Source: Nocardia rosealba
GTDB lineage: Bacteria; Actinomycetota; Actinomycetes; Mycobacteriales; Mycobacteriaceae
Direction of reading: 5' to 3'
Assembly (NCBI RefSeq): GCF_020216065.1
Contig: NZ_JAIWNA010000008.1
Coordinates: 62,001 to 126,000, forward strand
Length of the DNA: 64,000 nt
The translations under genes and the position numbers were made by a program. A model generated the notes under the pieces. The model was not told where the DNA came from, did not search any database, and saw only the letters and a program-made list of their open reading frames with translations. Of the stretch, positions 8,316 through 15,868 are shown piece by piece; the stretch's first letter is position 1, and the number at the start of each line of letters is the position of its first letter.

Positions 8316-9665
8316 TCGAAACGACGAGGGGACGAATCGATGGCATGGTCCACATCAAAGGGGGAGCACCCTTCGCGCGGACCGTATTCGACGGGACCCG
8401 GGTGATCAGCAATACTACGGCGAGTAATACGAATGGCAGCATCGCGATGTGAAGTAGGTGGAATTGTGACCATAGATTCCACCACCTCTGCTCGCTCGAC
8501 CTGTAGATCAGCTCGATCGCTCCGGTCAGGACCAAGGGGACGCCAACGAGTGCCATCGCCACCCGCCAGTCCGGACGGTCGATGTCCTCGCAGTGAATAT
8601 GGCGGCCAGGGCCTGACCATGACAATCGCAGCGGCGATGATAACCGCGCTGCTTGTCGCCGACTTCAACAATGTCTGGTCGCCCATCGCCATGGTGAGCG
8701 GACTACCTATCAGACAAATTGCCACGCCGACCGCGCAGACGATGCGACGATCGGCGAGGTGGCCCAGTCGGGATGCGAGCCCCAGCGGGAATCAACACCA
8801 TCGCGAGGAATGCTCCGGCGAGGACAATCGTCGGGTACTGAGCACTCCATGCTTCCAACCCTGGGGTATTGACAACGAGCGCGAAGAACGCGCACCACAA
8901 CCCGAACAAGAGCGGGCCTTGGCCGGTCCTCGGCGTAGGTGGCATTCTCTGCGTAGCGACAGTCTCGGCGTTCGCCAGCATTGCAGGCGTCCACGTGGGA
9001 GCTGCGGACGGACCACCAGCCGGTGCAAAGAGATCGGTGCTCATGGCGTGGACAACCGCCTGCGCGAATTCGGTGCAGGAATTGAACCGATGACTCGGGT
9101 TCTTCGCCATGGCACGCGCGACGACCATGTCCAGTCCGGGTGGCAAGCCCGGGCGTCGTTCCGAAACAGCGGGTTCGTTGTCGGGTTCGTCGGTGGCGGT
9201 CCATGCGGGGGCGCCGCTGTAGCTGCCGGGGTTGTTCTCGGCTTCCTGGCCGCGGGCATTCAGTGAGCCGGCGGGATTCGGTGTTGCGCCGGATAGTGTT
9301 CCGGCGTCTTCGGGTGCGGCGGGAGCCTGGCTGCTAGACGAGGAAGGCTCGCCGGTGCCAACCGCGCCGGATGAGGTGTTGTCGGTGACGACCGGGATAC
9401 CGTTCTCGTTGAGAGTAAGGCCGTATTCGTATGCAGTGCCGGTGGAGTCGGTCGTAGTGAGCTCGAGCTGCCCGTCTTCGCCGGTCGCCAAGCTGAGCGT
9501 CGTTCCGGCGATACTGAATTCGGTAGTGCTGTTCCCACTGAACAACGAGCTCAGCTGCCCGATTCCGGTGGTGATCGAAGTGCCGAGCGAACTGAGGCCC
9601 ATGCCGATCGATTGGGCGATCGATTCGGCCGAACCCGTCGATCCCGAGGTCAGGCTCGATCATGC
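8302..9665 (-). pseudogene. Decayed chimera: secreted-protein beta module joined to kinase C-lobe and frameshifted membrane tail
   Basis: The longest open piece (9602 to 8703, 299 codons) begins with a paralogue of the beta module of the 4993-6654 protein (FSIAGTTLSLATGEDGQLEL, EYGLTLNENGIPVV). It then passes through a disordered linker into a kinase C-lobe end (PGLPPGLDMVVARAMAKNPSHRFNSC) that matches the 7179-8315 kinase (ELPSQLDAVLARATAKRPADRFDSC). The catalytic lobe, the coiled-coil gene and the secreted N-terminus are missing. A TGA at about 9663 cuts off upstream similarity. Downstream, hydrophobic helices continue in other frames after shifts near 8785 and near 8605. I read it as a deletion fusion of an inverted, diverged copy of the locus. 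A functional short membrane protein cannot be excluded. Confidence 0.6.
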
Positions 9666-9823
9666 GAGTTCGAGACCCAGTGCCGACAGCTCGCGGCACC
9701 GATCCGACGCCAAGGTGCCCTGACGGTGTTCGCGCTATCCCGAGCATCGAGTATTGCGCCGATGACGAGCTGTCATATCCAGTCCCTCGCAGCGATCTCG
9801 ATGGCGGCCCCAGCCGGGCGGCT

Positions 9824-10093
9824 TCACTGAGGCTGTGCCGCAACGGCTTTCGGGATCCGCAGCCGGTGGGTCAGGGTGGCGAGGGCGGCAGCAACGGGGG
9901 ACGCGGCCATAATGATGGTGCCGGGGAGGTAGGTGTTGCCCGGGCCGAGGCTGCCGCGACGATGGAGCATGAACTCATCGAGGGTGACGACGATGGTTGC
10001 GGCCGTGCCCAATTGGTTCCACCAACGACCACGCCAGCAAAGGCTCTGCACACGCGAAGCCGTCGTGGGGACGAACGACGCGTTCTGGCTCAT
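9824..10093 (-). CDS. Hypothetical small protein with hydrophobic C-terminal half
   Basis: It is an 89-residue reading frame with consistently G/C third positions, which supports real coding. It starts at the ATG at 10093, 9 nt after the stop codon of the minus-strand gene before it, so the two are likely one transcript. The N-terminus is basic and Trp-rich (CWRGRWWNQLG), and the rest contains two weakly hydrophobic stretches (TAATIVVTL and PGTIIMAASPVAAALATL) that may be membrane-associated. No family is recognised. It lies opposite to the WXG100/toxin operon. Confidence 0.5.
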   Translation of the reverse strand: MSQNASFVPTTASRVQSLCWRGRWWNQLGTAATIVVTLDEFMLHRRGSLGPGNTYLPGTIIMAASPVAAALATLTHRLRIPKAVAAQPQ

Positions 10094-10102
10094 GGCAGTC
10101 GG

Positions 10103-10531
10103 CTAGAGCCGCAACCCCCAGATTCGACGCTGCCCTTGCGCGGCGCTGATCCGTGTGAGGTCGAGTGCGATGCCGTCGGTGCTCGACGCGTAGGGCACAA
10201 GTAGTTCGATGGCGATCCCGCTGCGGTGCTCGATGTGCACCTCGATCGCGTCCTCGCCGCTGGCCGGGATGTCGACATCCATCGCGACCGCGAACGCGCG
10301 CAATTCCCCGGCATCGCGACCGAAGGTCAGCGCATCGTGGATCGCGTTCTTCGACGTGCTGACACTGTCTGTCGTCCGAGCGGCCCGCTGACCGGCATCG
10401 TTGATGACGAATGCGAACGGCGAGAACGATCGGTGTTGCCGCAGCTCTGATTGGGCGAAATCAACGCAATCGGCGAAAAGGTCGTCCACGTCGTCTTGCA
10501 CCTGCTGTGAGGCATTGTCGCGCCACCGCAT
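10103..10531 (-). CDS. Hypothetical protein divergent from toxin operon
   Basis: It is a 142-residue soluble alpha/beta protein starting at the ATG at 10531. Its layout is an N-terminal helical segment (residues 1-30), an FSPFAFVIND strand, a central helix around residues 62-75 and a C-terminal set of strands rich in Val/Ile with acidic residues (DIPASGEDAIEVHIEH, ELLVPYASS). The SPFAFVINDAG segment resembles small actinobacterial proteins with a beta-strand core often found as accessory or immunity-type proteins, but I cannot name a family. It is divergent from the WXG100 gene at 10630 with 98 bp between, room for shared regulation. Confidence 0.6.
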   Translation of the reverse strand: MRWRDNASQQVQDDVDDLFADCVDFAQSELRQHRSFSPFAFVINDAGQRAARTTDSVSTSKNAIHDALTFGRDAGELRAFAVAMDVDIPASGEDAIEVHIEHRSGIAIELLVPYASSTDGIALDLTRISAAQGQRRIWGLRL

Positions 10532-10629
10532 CCAAGTCCGCTTCCCCGAGTCGCTTTGCTCTACTACTGTGAACCACGACGATACGCTCGGTCTCGCTCG
10601 GGCGTGATGCTGGGATAGGAAGTGCCCGC

Positions 10630-10968
10630 GTGGGGGACGAGTTATCGGTCGCGCCCGAGAAGGTTCGGGCCGCGGCCACACGCTTGATGGGTTTGCACGC
10701 GACGCTGTCAGCGGCCGCTAGCGACATCGACAGCAAGAACACGAGTTTGTACGACAGCTGGACCGGCAGCGCCGCGAACTCGATGAAACAGATCTGGCAA
10801 CGCGACTTCGGCGAGCTCAGAGCCTTTATCAACGAACTCACCGACATGTCAACGAAGCTGACTACGGTAGCCGATCAGATTGCGGCTTCCGATATCGCCA
10901 ACAGCGACGCGATTACCCAGGCCCCACTACCAGGTGTCCAGCAACCGGGTGATGGGCAGGACACGTGA
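10630..10968 (+). CDS. WXG100-family protein
   Basis: It is a 112-residue protein with the canonical helix-turn-helix hairpin of the family. The turn is SWTGSAANS (WxG, residues 43-51), flanked by two long amphipathic helices, and there is no signal peptide. The start is GTG at 10630, preceded by AGGAAGTG. The tail is Pro/Gln-rich and short. It shares a TGATG junction with the following gene. Its likely role is as a type VII secretion partner or chaperone that pairs with the adjacent homologue and escorts the toxin downstream. Confidence 0.85.
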   Translation: MGDELSVAPEKVRAAATRLMGLHATLSAAASDIDSKNTSLYDSWTGSAANSMKQIWQRDFGELRAFINELTDMSTKLTTVADQIAASDIANSDAITQAPLPGVQQPGDGQDT

Positions 10969-11270
10969 TGGCGGCGTTCAGCTACAACCTCGATGATCTG
11001 GCGAACTTCTCGACCTCGCTCGATGCCTTCCTCCGCGCCGTGACCGACGAACTATCCGGTGCGAAGTCGGCCGTCGACGAGCTCCGCGCGGGTGGGTTCA
11101 GCGGAGCAGCGGCCGAAGCGTTCGACCAAGTCCACACCACCTGGCAGACCAACGGTGCCCGGCTCGTCGCGCAGCTAGGCGACTACCGGCTCAAGATCGA
11201 CAACGCTCACCACAACTACACCCAGGCACGGCAGGTCAACGCCGAGATCCTCGGACGACCTGCGATCTGA
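10968..11270 (+). CDS. WXG100-like partner protein
   Basis: It is a 100-residue ESX-type helical hairpin in which the turn reads GGFSGAAAEAF, so Phe replaces the Trp of WxG. The two flanking helices (LANFSTSLDAFLRAVTDEL and VHTTWQTNGARLVAQL) are amphipathic. The start overlaps the stop of the preceding WXG100 gene by one base (TGATG), a translational coupling typical of paired small T7SS proteins. It is followed by the toxin gene after 2 nt. Pairing with the 10630 protein as a heterodimer is inferred from this order. Confidence 0.8.
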   Translation: MAAFSYNLDDLANFSTSLDAFLRAVTDELSGAKSAVDELRAGGFSGAAAEAFDQVHTTWQTNGARLVAQLGDYRLKIDNAHHNYTQARQVNAEILGRPAI

Positions 11271-11272
11271 CC

Positions 11273-12580
11273 ATGGGCAATGTGGATCCTGCCGCGTATT
11301 ACGTCGCGGCCGCTCGGCTTGCCCAATCCAGTCGCGAGCTCGAAGCCTTCTTGCGAATCCTTGATGTCAGCCTTGATGTCGCGCGCTCGGCTGGCGTGCA
11401 TGAGGCGGGAGTGCGCTGGTCAACCAGTTACGACCAGTCGGCCTCGGATGTATTCGAGCTGGGCTCGCTCACCGCCCTCGCTGCCGGGGAACTCGCCAAG
11501 CAGGTCCATCAGTCCGGTGCGAATTACGACACCAACGAATCTGCGACCGACCCCAATCAGTCAGGAGCCGACCAAACATCGGCCCCAAGCGTCACCACGA
11601 TCGTTGATGCCCTACACCCCAAGCAGATTTCGGCCGGCGGGACCGGAGACAGGCCAGCGCATTGGGACAAGATCGCCGACCAAGTCACCAAGAAGTGGCC
11701 AGACTGCGACTTCGCTCGGATCAAAACCGCAGGCGAGAAGTTCCAGATCTTCGGCGAACACGCCGAAACCGACGCGATCAGCATGTTCAACGACGTCAAA
11801 GGGCACCTCTACGACCAAACCGAAGTCGAAGTCGAAGGCATCCTCGAGGAAGTCGCGCTCATCGCGACGGCGTACCGAGACACTGGCACCATCGCCAAAG
11901 CATTACGCGCGGCGTGCACCGAAGTCGGTGACAAGTCCGACACCGAACGCCAACAGGTCCAAGCGATTCTGAACAGCCTGGTCACCTCACTAGCGGCGCT
12001 GGACGTTGCACAAGCCGCTCCCGGAGGAGAAGGCGGCGACGTCGGATACACCACTGCCAAGAACGCGCTCATCCGCCAAGCCGCGACCGATTTCGACACG
12101 CTCATGGTCGAACTCGACACCTTCGTCGCAACGGCGATCAACTCCAACACCGGCATCTACACCACAGCGACAGCCTCCTCGCGACTGTTGACGGGGATTA
12201 TCGAGCGGACACCGCGTAACACCGACCCGATCCACAACGGCGATACCAGAGATAGCGGTGCCACCGGGCAACAAGGCGAAGACCGGGCAGGGATACCACG
12301 AGGAAAGAAAGAAGAAGTTGTTGTCAACGGACGAGTCCGTGCCCCCGACCACATAGACACCCAGCTCGGTCAGGTCACCGAGGTCAAGAACAAGAACAAG
12401 CTCGACAGTCGCGACACCGCGCAGATCACCGATATGGTCGACTACGCCAACAGCAAGGGCTACTCGCCGATCCTGGTCACCGATCACCGCACTCAGCTCA
12501 CGCCCGATGTTCAGAAGCTCGTCGATGAAGGCAAGATCACGTTGATCCGGAAGGAGCTCGATGACAACGCCGACCTCTGA
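11273..12580 (+). CDS. Polymorphic nuclease toxin, Tox-REase-7-like C-terminal domain
   Basis: It has 435 residues and no Sec signal. Residues 1 to about 90 are helical in the style of WXG/LXG secretion domains, and residues 120-330 form a helical middle. The C-terminal domain (about 349-435) carries a restriction-endonuclease-like pattern: APDHID with Asp359, then an extended strand ending in EVK (Glu370, Lys372), followed by TAQITDMVDYA, a helix with the conserved Gln, and a strand PILVTDH. This layout is that of Tox-REase-7 toxins, predicted metal-dependent DNases delivered between competing bacteria. It starts at ATG 11273 and ends 20 nt inside the next gene. The fold assignment comes from motif reading only. 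Confidence 0.75.
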   Translation: MGNVDPAAYYVAAARLAQSSRELEAFLRILDVSLDVARSAGVHEAGVRWSTSYDQSASDVFELGSLTALAAGELAKQVHQSGANYDTNESATDPNQSGADQTSAPSVTTIVDALHPKQISAGGTGDRPAHWDKIADQVTKKWPDCDFARIKTAGEKFQIFGEHAETDAISMFNDVKGHLYDQTEVEVEGILEEVALIATAYRDTGTIAKALRAACTEVGDKSDTERQQVQAILNSLVTSLAALDVAQAAPGGEGGDVGYTTAKNALIRQAATDFDTLMVELDTFVATAINSNTGIYTTATASSRLLTGIIERTPRNTDPIHNGDTRDSGATGQQGEDRAGIPRGKKEEVVVNGRVRAPDHIDTQLGQVTEVKNKNKLDSRDTAQITDMVDYANSKGYSPILVTDHRTQLTPDVQKLVDEGKITLIRKELDDNADL

Positions 12581-13592
12581 CGCACCGAGCGAAAACGATC
12601 TCGCCCACCTCATCGCCGAGCTCGACCGGTTCATCGACACCCTGGCTACAGGCATTGCCGAAGCCGGTCTGGAACCAGGTTCGGCGTTGTCAACCGTCGA
12701 GGGCTCGGCAGCGGACCTGGCGGACTGGCAGCGTCGCGGACAACAGCAACTGGCCAACCTTCGTCAGTATCGAAAGCGGCTCGCCGCCTTCCATATCCAC
12801 CAACTCGCTATCGCCAAGACCACCCCGACGGCGGCTGACCGCGGTGAGCGGCGCGCGACACCATCCACCGCTGCGTCCCCACCGGTCATCACCTACCCTG
12901 GCATGCCCCATGGTGAGGACTGGCTCACCAACCTACCGGCGTGGTTCCATGACGGACGCAACGGCTACGACCTGCGACTTGTCCGCGACCTCGCCGCCGT
13001 CGGAGTACGCGCCTACGGGCTCAGCGACCTCGCGAAGCTCCCTACCATCCCGCCCGCTATCCCAGTCTTCCTCGACTGGCTCGCCCACCTGGACGACAAG
13101 ATCCCCGGGCCTGAGGAATGGGGACGGTTCAACACAGCCGAACATCACAAGGCGTGCATTCGCGCGGACCTCATCCGCAACCTCAACGACCCGGCCGCAC
13201 ACGGCAACCGCGCCGCCATAGACCTACTTGTCGACCAACTACGTCGACGCCCTCCGCTTGCCGAGGATGTCCGATACTGGGCCGGGTCGGGGCTGGCCAC
13301 GACCGCGGAATCGAGCGATTTCGACCTGGTCGCCACCGTGATCTCCGAACAACCGCCTGGTGATGTCGTTATCGCGGCGCTCATGCGTTTCATCGGCCGC
13401 CATCCGACACCGGCTGCGAAGGAGATCGCGTTGGCTCACCTTGAACATCCCCACACCCGAAATTTCGCGATCGAAGCGCTTGGCCAGATGAAGGCGCCCG
13501 GTGTGCGGGCACTCATTCAGCCCTACCTAGTAGATTCCGACGCGTATACCCGCGACGAAGCCAAGAAAGCAATAGCGAGACTGCCCGAATAG
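12561..13592 (+). CDS. Candidate immunity protein, HEAT-like helical repeats
   Basis: It is a 343-residue protein that starts at an ATG inside the toxin gene (20 nt overlap), the arrangement expected of a cognate toxin-immunity pair. The N-terminus has a coiled-coil-like helix (about 10-80). The C-terminal half is built of alternating helices with repeated L/V-A spacing and the pattern FAIEALGQMKAPGVRALIQPYL, typical of HEAT or armadillo-like repeats, a common immunity protein fold. There is no signal or membrane segment, so it would act in the cytosol against the Tox-REase-7-like domain. The pairing is inferred from position, not from homology. Confidence 0.65.
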   Translation: MTTPTSDAPSENDLAHLIAELDRFIDTLATGIAEAGLEPGSALSTVEGSAADLADWQRRGQQQLANLRQYRKRLAAFHIHQLAIAKTTPTAADRGERRATPSTAASPPVITYPGMPHGEDWLTNLPAWFHDGRNGYDLRLVRDLAAVGVRAYGLSDLAKLPTIPPAIPVFLDWLAHLDDKIPGPEEWGRFNTAEHHKACIRADLIRNLNDPAAHGNRAAIDLLVDQLRRRPPLAEDVRYWAGSGLATTAESSDFDLVATVISEQPPGDVVIAALMRFIGRHPTPAAKEIALAHLEHPHTRNFAIEALGQMKAPGVRALIQPYLVDSDAYTRDEAKKAIARLPE

Positions 13593-13671
13593 GTCCGCAC
13601 CAACGTCACGCCGCGTGCACCGATTCATTCCTGTCGCACCGGCGTTCGGACGTTGTGGGACAGGAGAACAG

Positions 13672-14174
13672 ATGCGATCGACAACAGTGCTCGCGCTGCT
13701 CGTGATATCCCCCGTCGCGCTCGGTGCCTGCGGGTTCAGTGGTGACCACCCCGGAAAACCGGCGATGTCCACCGCCGTGCTGTGGGACCCGTGCACGGCG
13801 GTATCGGCCGAGTTGCTGCGGCGGATGCATGTCGATCCGGAGACCAAGACCTCGACCGCGACATCGCGAGACGACTGGAAGTACTGCACCTGGCACGACT
13901 GAAGGCAGTGTGGGTGTCGCACCTCGGCATCCGATCCACGGTCTATCCACTCGACGCCGTCAAACGAACCAAACCCACGGCTACCGAGACGACGGTGGGC
14001 CAGCGTGTCGGAATCCAGGATCGAACAGCCGAACGTGAGTGTGAGGTCGTGCTCGGGCTCGGGACCGGCTCGGTGTTCATTCGCATCGAGGACGCCCCTG
14101 CAGCACATAATCCGGCAGACCAATGCGCACGCGCACTGGAAGCTGCGACTATCCTCGCACCCAGCCTTCCCTGA
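13672..14174 (+). pseudogene. DUF3558-type lipoprotein, frameshifted
   Basis: The open piece 13672-13902 has a signal peptide with lipobox LGAC (Cys after about 20 residues) and the DUF3558-like start LWDPCTAVSAELLRRM, then stops at a TGA right after DWKYCTWHD. The expected rest of the domain (HLGIRSTVYPLDAVKR, CEVVLGLGTGSVFIRI, CARALEAATILAPSLP) continues in the -1 frame to 14174. A one-base shift near 13900 therefore splits the gene. DUF3558 lipoproteins are actinobacterial envelope proteins of unknown role. Either a real mutation or a sequencing error is possible. Confidence 0.7.
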
Positions 14175-14296
14175 CGGGCCGGAGATCGGGTTCAGAACTA
14201 CTGGTGTCTGAGACTTCGTCGAAGGTATCCGCGACATGAGCAGATAGCATCGGAAATATCCACAGACTTCCTGCCCGAAGGATCATTAGGGTATGC

Positions 14297-14575
14297 ATGC
14301 CGATATCGAAGGATTCCGTATTGACTGAGCTCGAGGATCGCTGGATACTACCGCTTCGCGGCCAAGTGGTTATATCAACCACGTGGTGCGCCAATGTCAT
14401 GGAATTGACCACCGCTCGTATTATTTCCTCGGTTGGATTCAATTCCGGGACGCTCCGTGTGAAATTTGAGAATGGCTGGACGTTGCTAGCTCGCAAGGAT
14501 GATGCGACCGCCTCTGTCCGGTTCGGCGATGACAGTTTGTGGCGTCAAACGCCTTCCGGGAGTGTGCTGGATTAA
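14297..14575 (+). CDS. AT-richer orphan small protein
   Basis: It is a 92-residue protein, mostly beta strands, with a WILPLRGQVV start and a C-terminal VRFGDDSLWRQTPSG. Its base composition is clearly lower in GC than the neighbours and its codon use is less biased, which suggests recent acquisition or fast evolution. The pattern (LPLxGQxV, two strands, then W near the end) resembles small DUF6188-like actinobacterial proteins, but weakly. It stands alone between the frameshifted lipoprotein and a 400 bp gap. Its role is unknown; an immunity-type protein is one possibility. Confidence 0.4.
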   Translation: MPISKDSVLTELEDRWILPLRGQVVISTTWCANVMELTTARIISSVGFNSGTLRVKFENGWTLLARKDDATASVRFGDDSLWRQTPSGSVLD

Positions 14576-14977
14576 TTATCGACAGCGCATTGTGTGCCCA
14601 CTCCGTCGCGGTCGCAACTGTTCGCAACGAAAGAGGCGATGCGGAAAGGTAGGGCCACACCGGAGAAGGCGTCGTGCGTTGAAGCGGTATCCGTGGGCAT
14701 CGGGGCCGATGAGTATCCGGAGACGGGCGGCATGGTAGGTCGATGACAGAGCGCTGCGACTGCTCACTTCGGCAGGGAGGCCTGATCCCGGGTTCGGCGA
14801 ACGATCTGGAGGCGGTGCGCGAGGCGGATCCATCGGGGGAAGGAGATCGGCGTCCACGACGTGCTGACAGCCGCGACCGCGATGAGTTTCGGGGACAGAT
14901 ACCTACCGCGAACGTGCGCCATTACGAGCGCACTCCCGGACTCGATGTGTGTGAAGTGCGGTTCCGCTGAACGGCTT
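14576..14977. other. Gene-poor gap
   Basis: I see no convincing gene here. Short frames exist on both strands but none has a ribosome-binding site together with biased third positions over its whole length. It marks the downstream edge of the accessory island. Confidence 0.4.
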
Positions 14978-15832
14978 TCAGCCCTTGATGAGCTTGGCGA
15001 TCGTGCCGACGGACAGTTTCGGGGTTTCCACCTCGACCTCGGCGTGAGGGTCGATGACCGTGGTGTGGGGGATGGTGGCTTCGGGGTCGGCGAAGGGTTT
15101 GTATTTCTTCTCGCCCAGGAGGGTGGTGAGGAGGTAGCCGGTGAGGAGGGCTCGGGTGGCCTTGTCGGTTTTGTATTCGTAGCGGCCTGCGCCGAGGGCG
15201 GCGAAGAGGCGGCGGCCTTCGATGATGCCGTTGGGGGTGGCGCCGTCGAGGCGGCGCAGGAGACAGGGGCCCGACCAGGCGGTGGCCAGGGGACGGGCGT
15301 TGGAGTTGAGGGAGTCGACGTCGTCGCCGGTGAGGATGAGGGCGGGGACGTCGAGGTCGGGGGCGATGTGCTCCGCGGTGGGGGAGGTGGGCGCGGGGAA
15401 GAGGGCGGCGACGGTGGCGACGGGGCGTTGGGCGGCGGCGATCACGGCGGCGCCCGCGCCCATGCCGTGACCGGCCAGGGCGAGGCGGTCGGGATGGACG
15501 CTGATGGTGCCGTCGCCGAGGCGGACCTTGCTCACGATGTCGAGGGTGGTGAGCAGGTCGGTGGCGAGGTCGAGGTGTGACGGGATCGGTCCGCGTTCGG
15601 TGTCGGGGGCGGCGACCACGAAACCCCACGACGCGATGTGCTCGAGCAGGCCCTTGTAGTTCTCGGCGCTGGTCAGCCAGCTGTGCGCGAACGCGACGGC
15701 GGGCAGGTTCAGCCCCGACTCCGGGGTATAGACGACGCCGGGTTGGCCGGCGATGCCGAGATTGCCACGCAGCACCCGGTGAGGACCGCGCATGGACAGG
15801 GTGCTCAGGAGCGATTTCACGGAGTCCGACAC
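14978..15832 (-). CDS. Alpha/beta hydrolase-fold protein lacking the nucleophile serine
   Basis: It is a 284-residue dienelactone-hydrolase/chlorophyllase-like protein. The core strands (VAFAHSWLTS and FVVAAPDTERG) and the nucleophile-elbow strand RLALAGHGMGAG are clear. However, the elbow reads G-H-G-M-G (residues 121-125), with Gly123 where GxSxG hydrolases carry serine. An Asp (LTGDDVDS) and a later His may remain. It may be non-catalytic, use another residue, or serve a binding role. The start is taken as GTG at 15832; an internal Met at residue 14 is an alternative. It is divergent from glmS, 36 bp away. Confidence 0.75.
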   Translation of the reverse strand: MSDSVKSLLSTLSMRGPHRVLRGNLGIAGQPGVVYTPESGLNLPAVAFAHSWLTSAENYKGLLEHIASWGFVVAAPDTERGPIPSHLDLATDLLTTLDIVSKVRLGDGTISVHPDRLALAGHGMGAGAAVIAAAQRPVATVAALFPAPTSPTAEHIAPDLDVPALILTGDDVDSLNSNARPLATAWSGPCLLRRLDGATPNGIIEGRRLFAALGAGRYEYKTDKATRALLTGYLLTTLLGEKKYKPFADPEATIPHTTVIDPHAEVEVETPKLSVGTIAKLIKG

Positions 15833-15868
15833 GGCGTGAAGACTAGCCGATCAGTAGGGTGGGGGACC

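Noticed and set aside
14743..14970. 75-codon plus-strand frame
   Set aside because: It lacks a ribosome-binding site and a biased third position; it is Arg/Asp-rich noise at the island edge.
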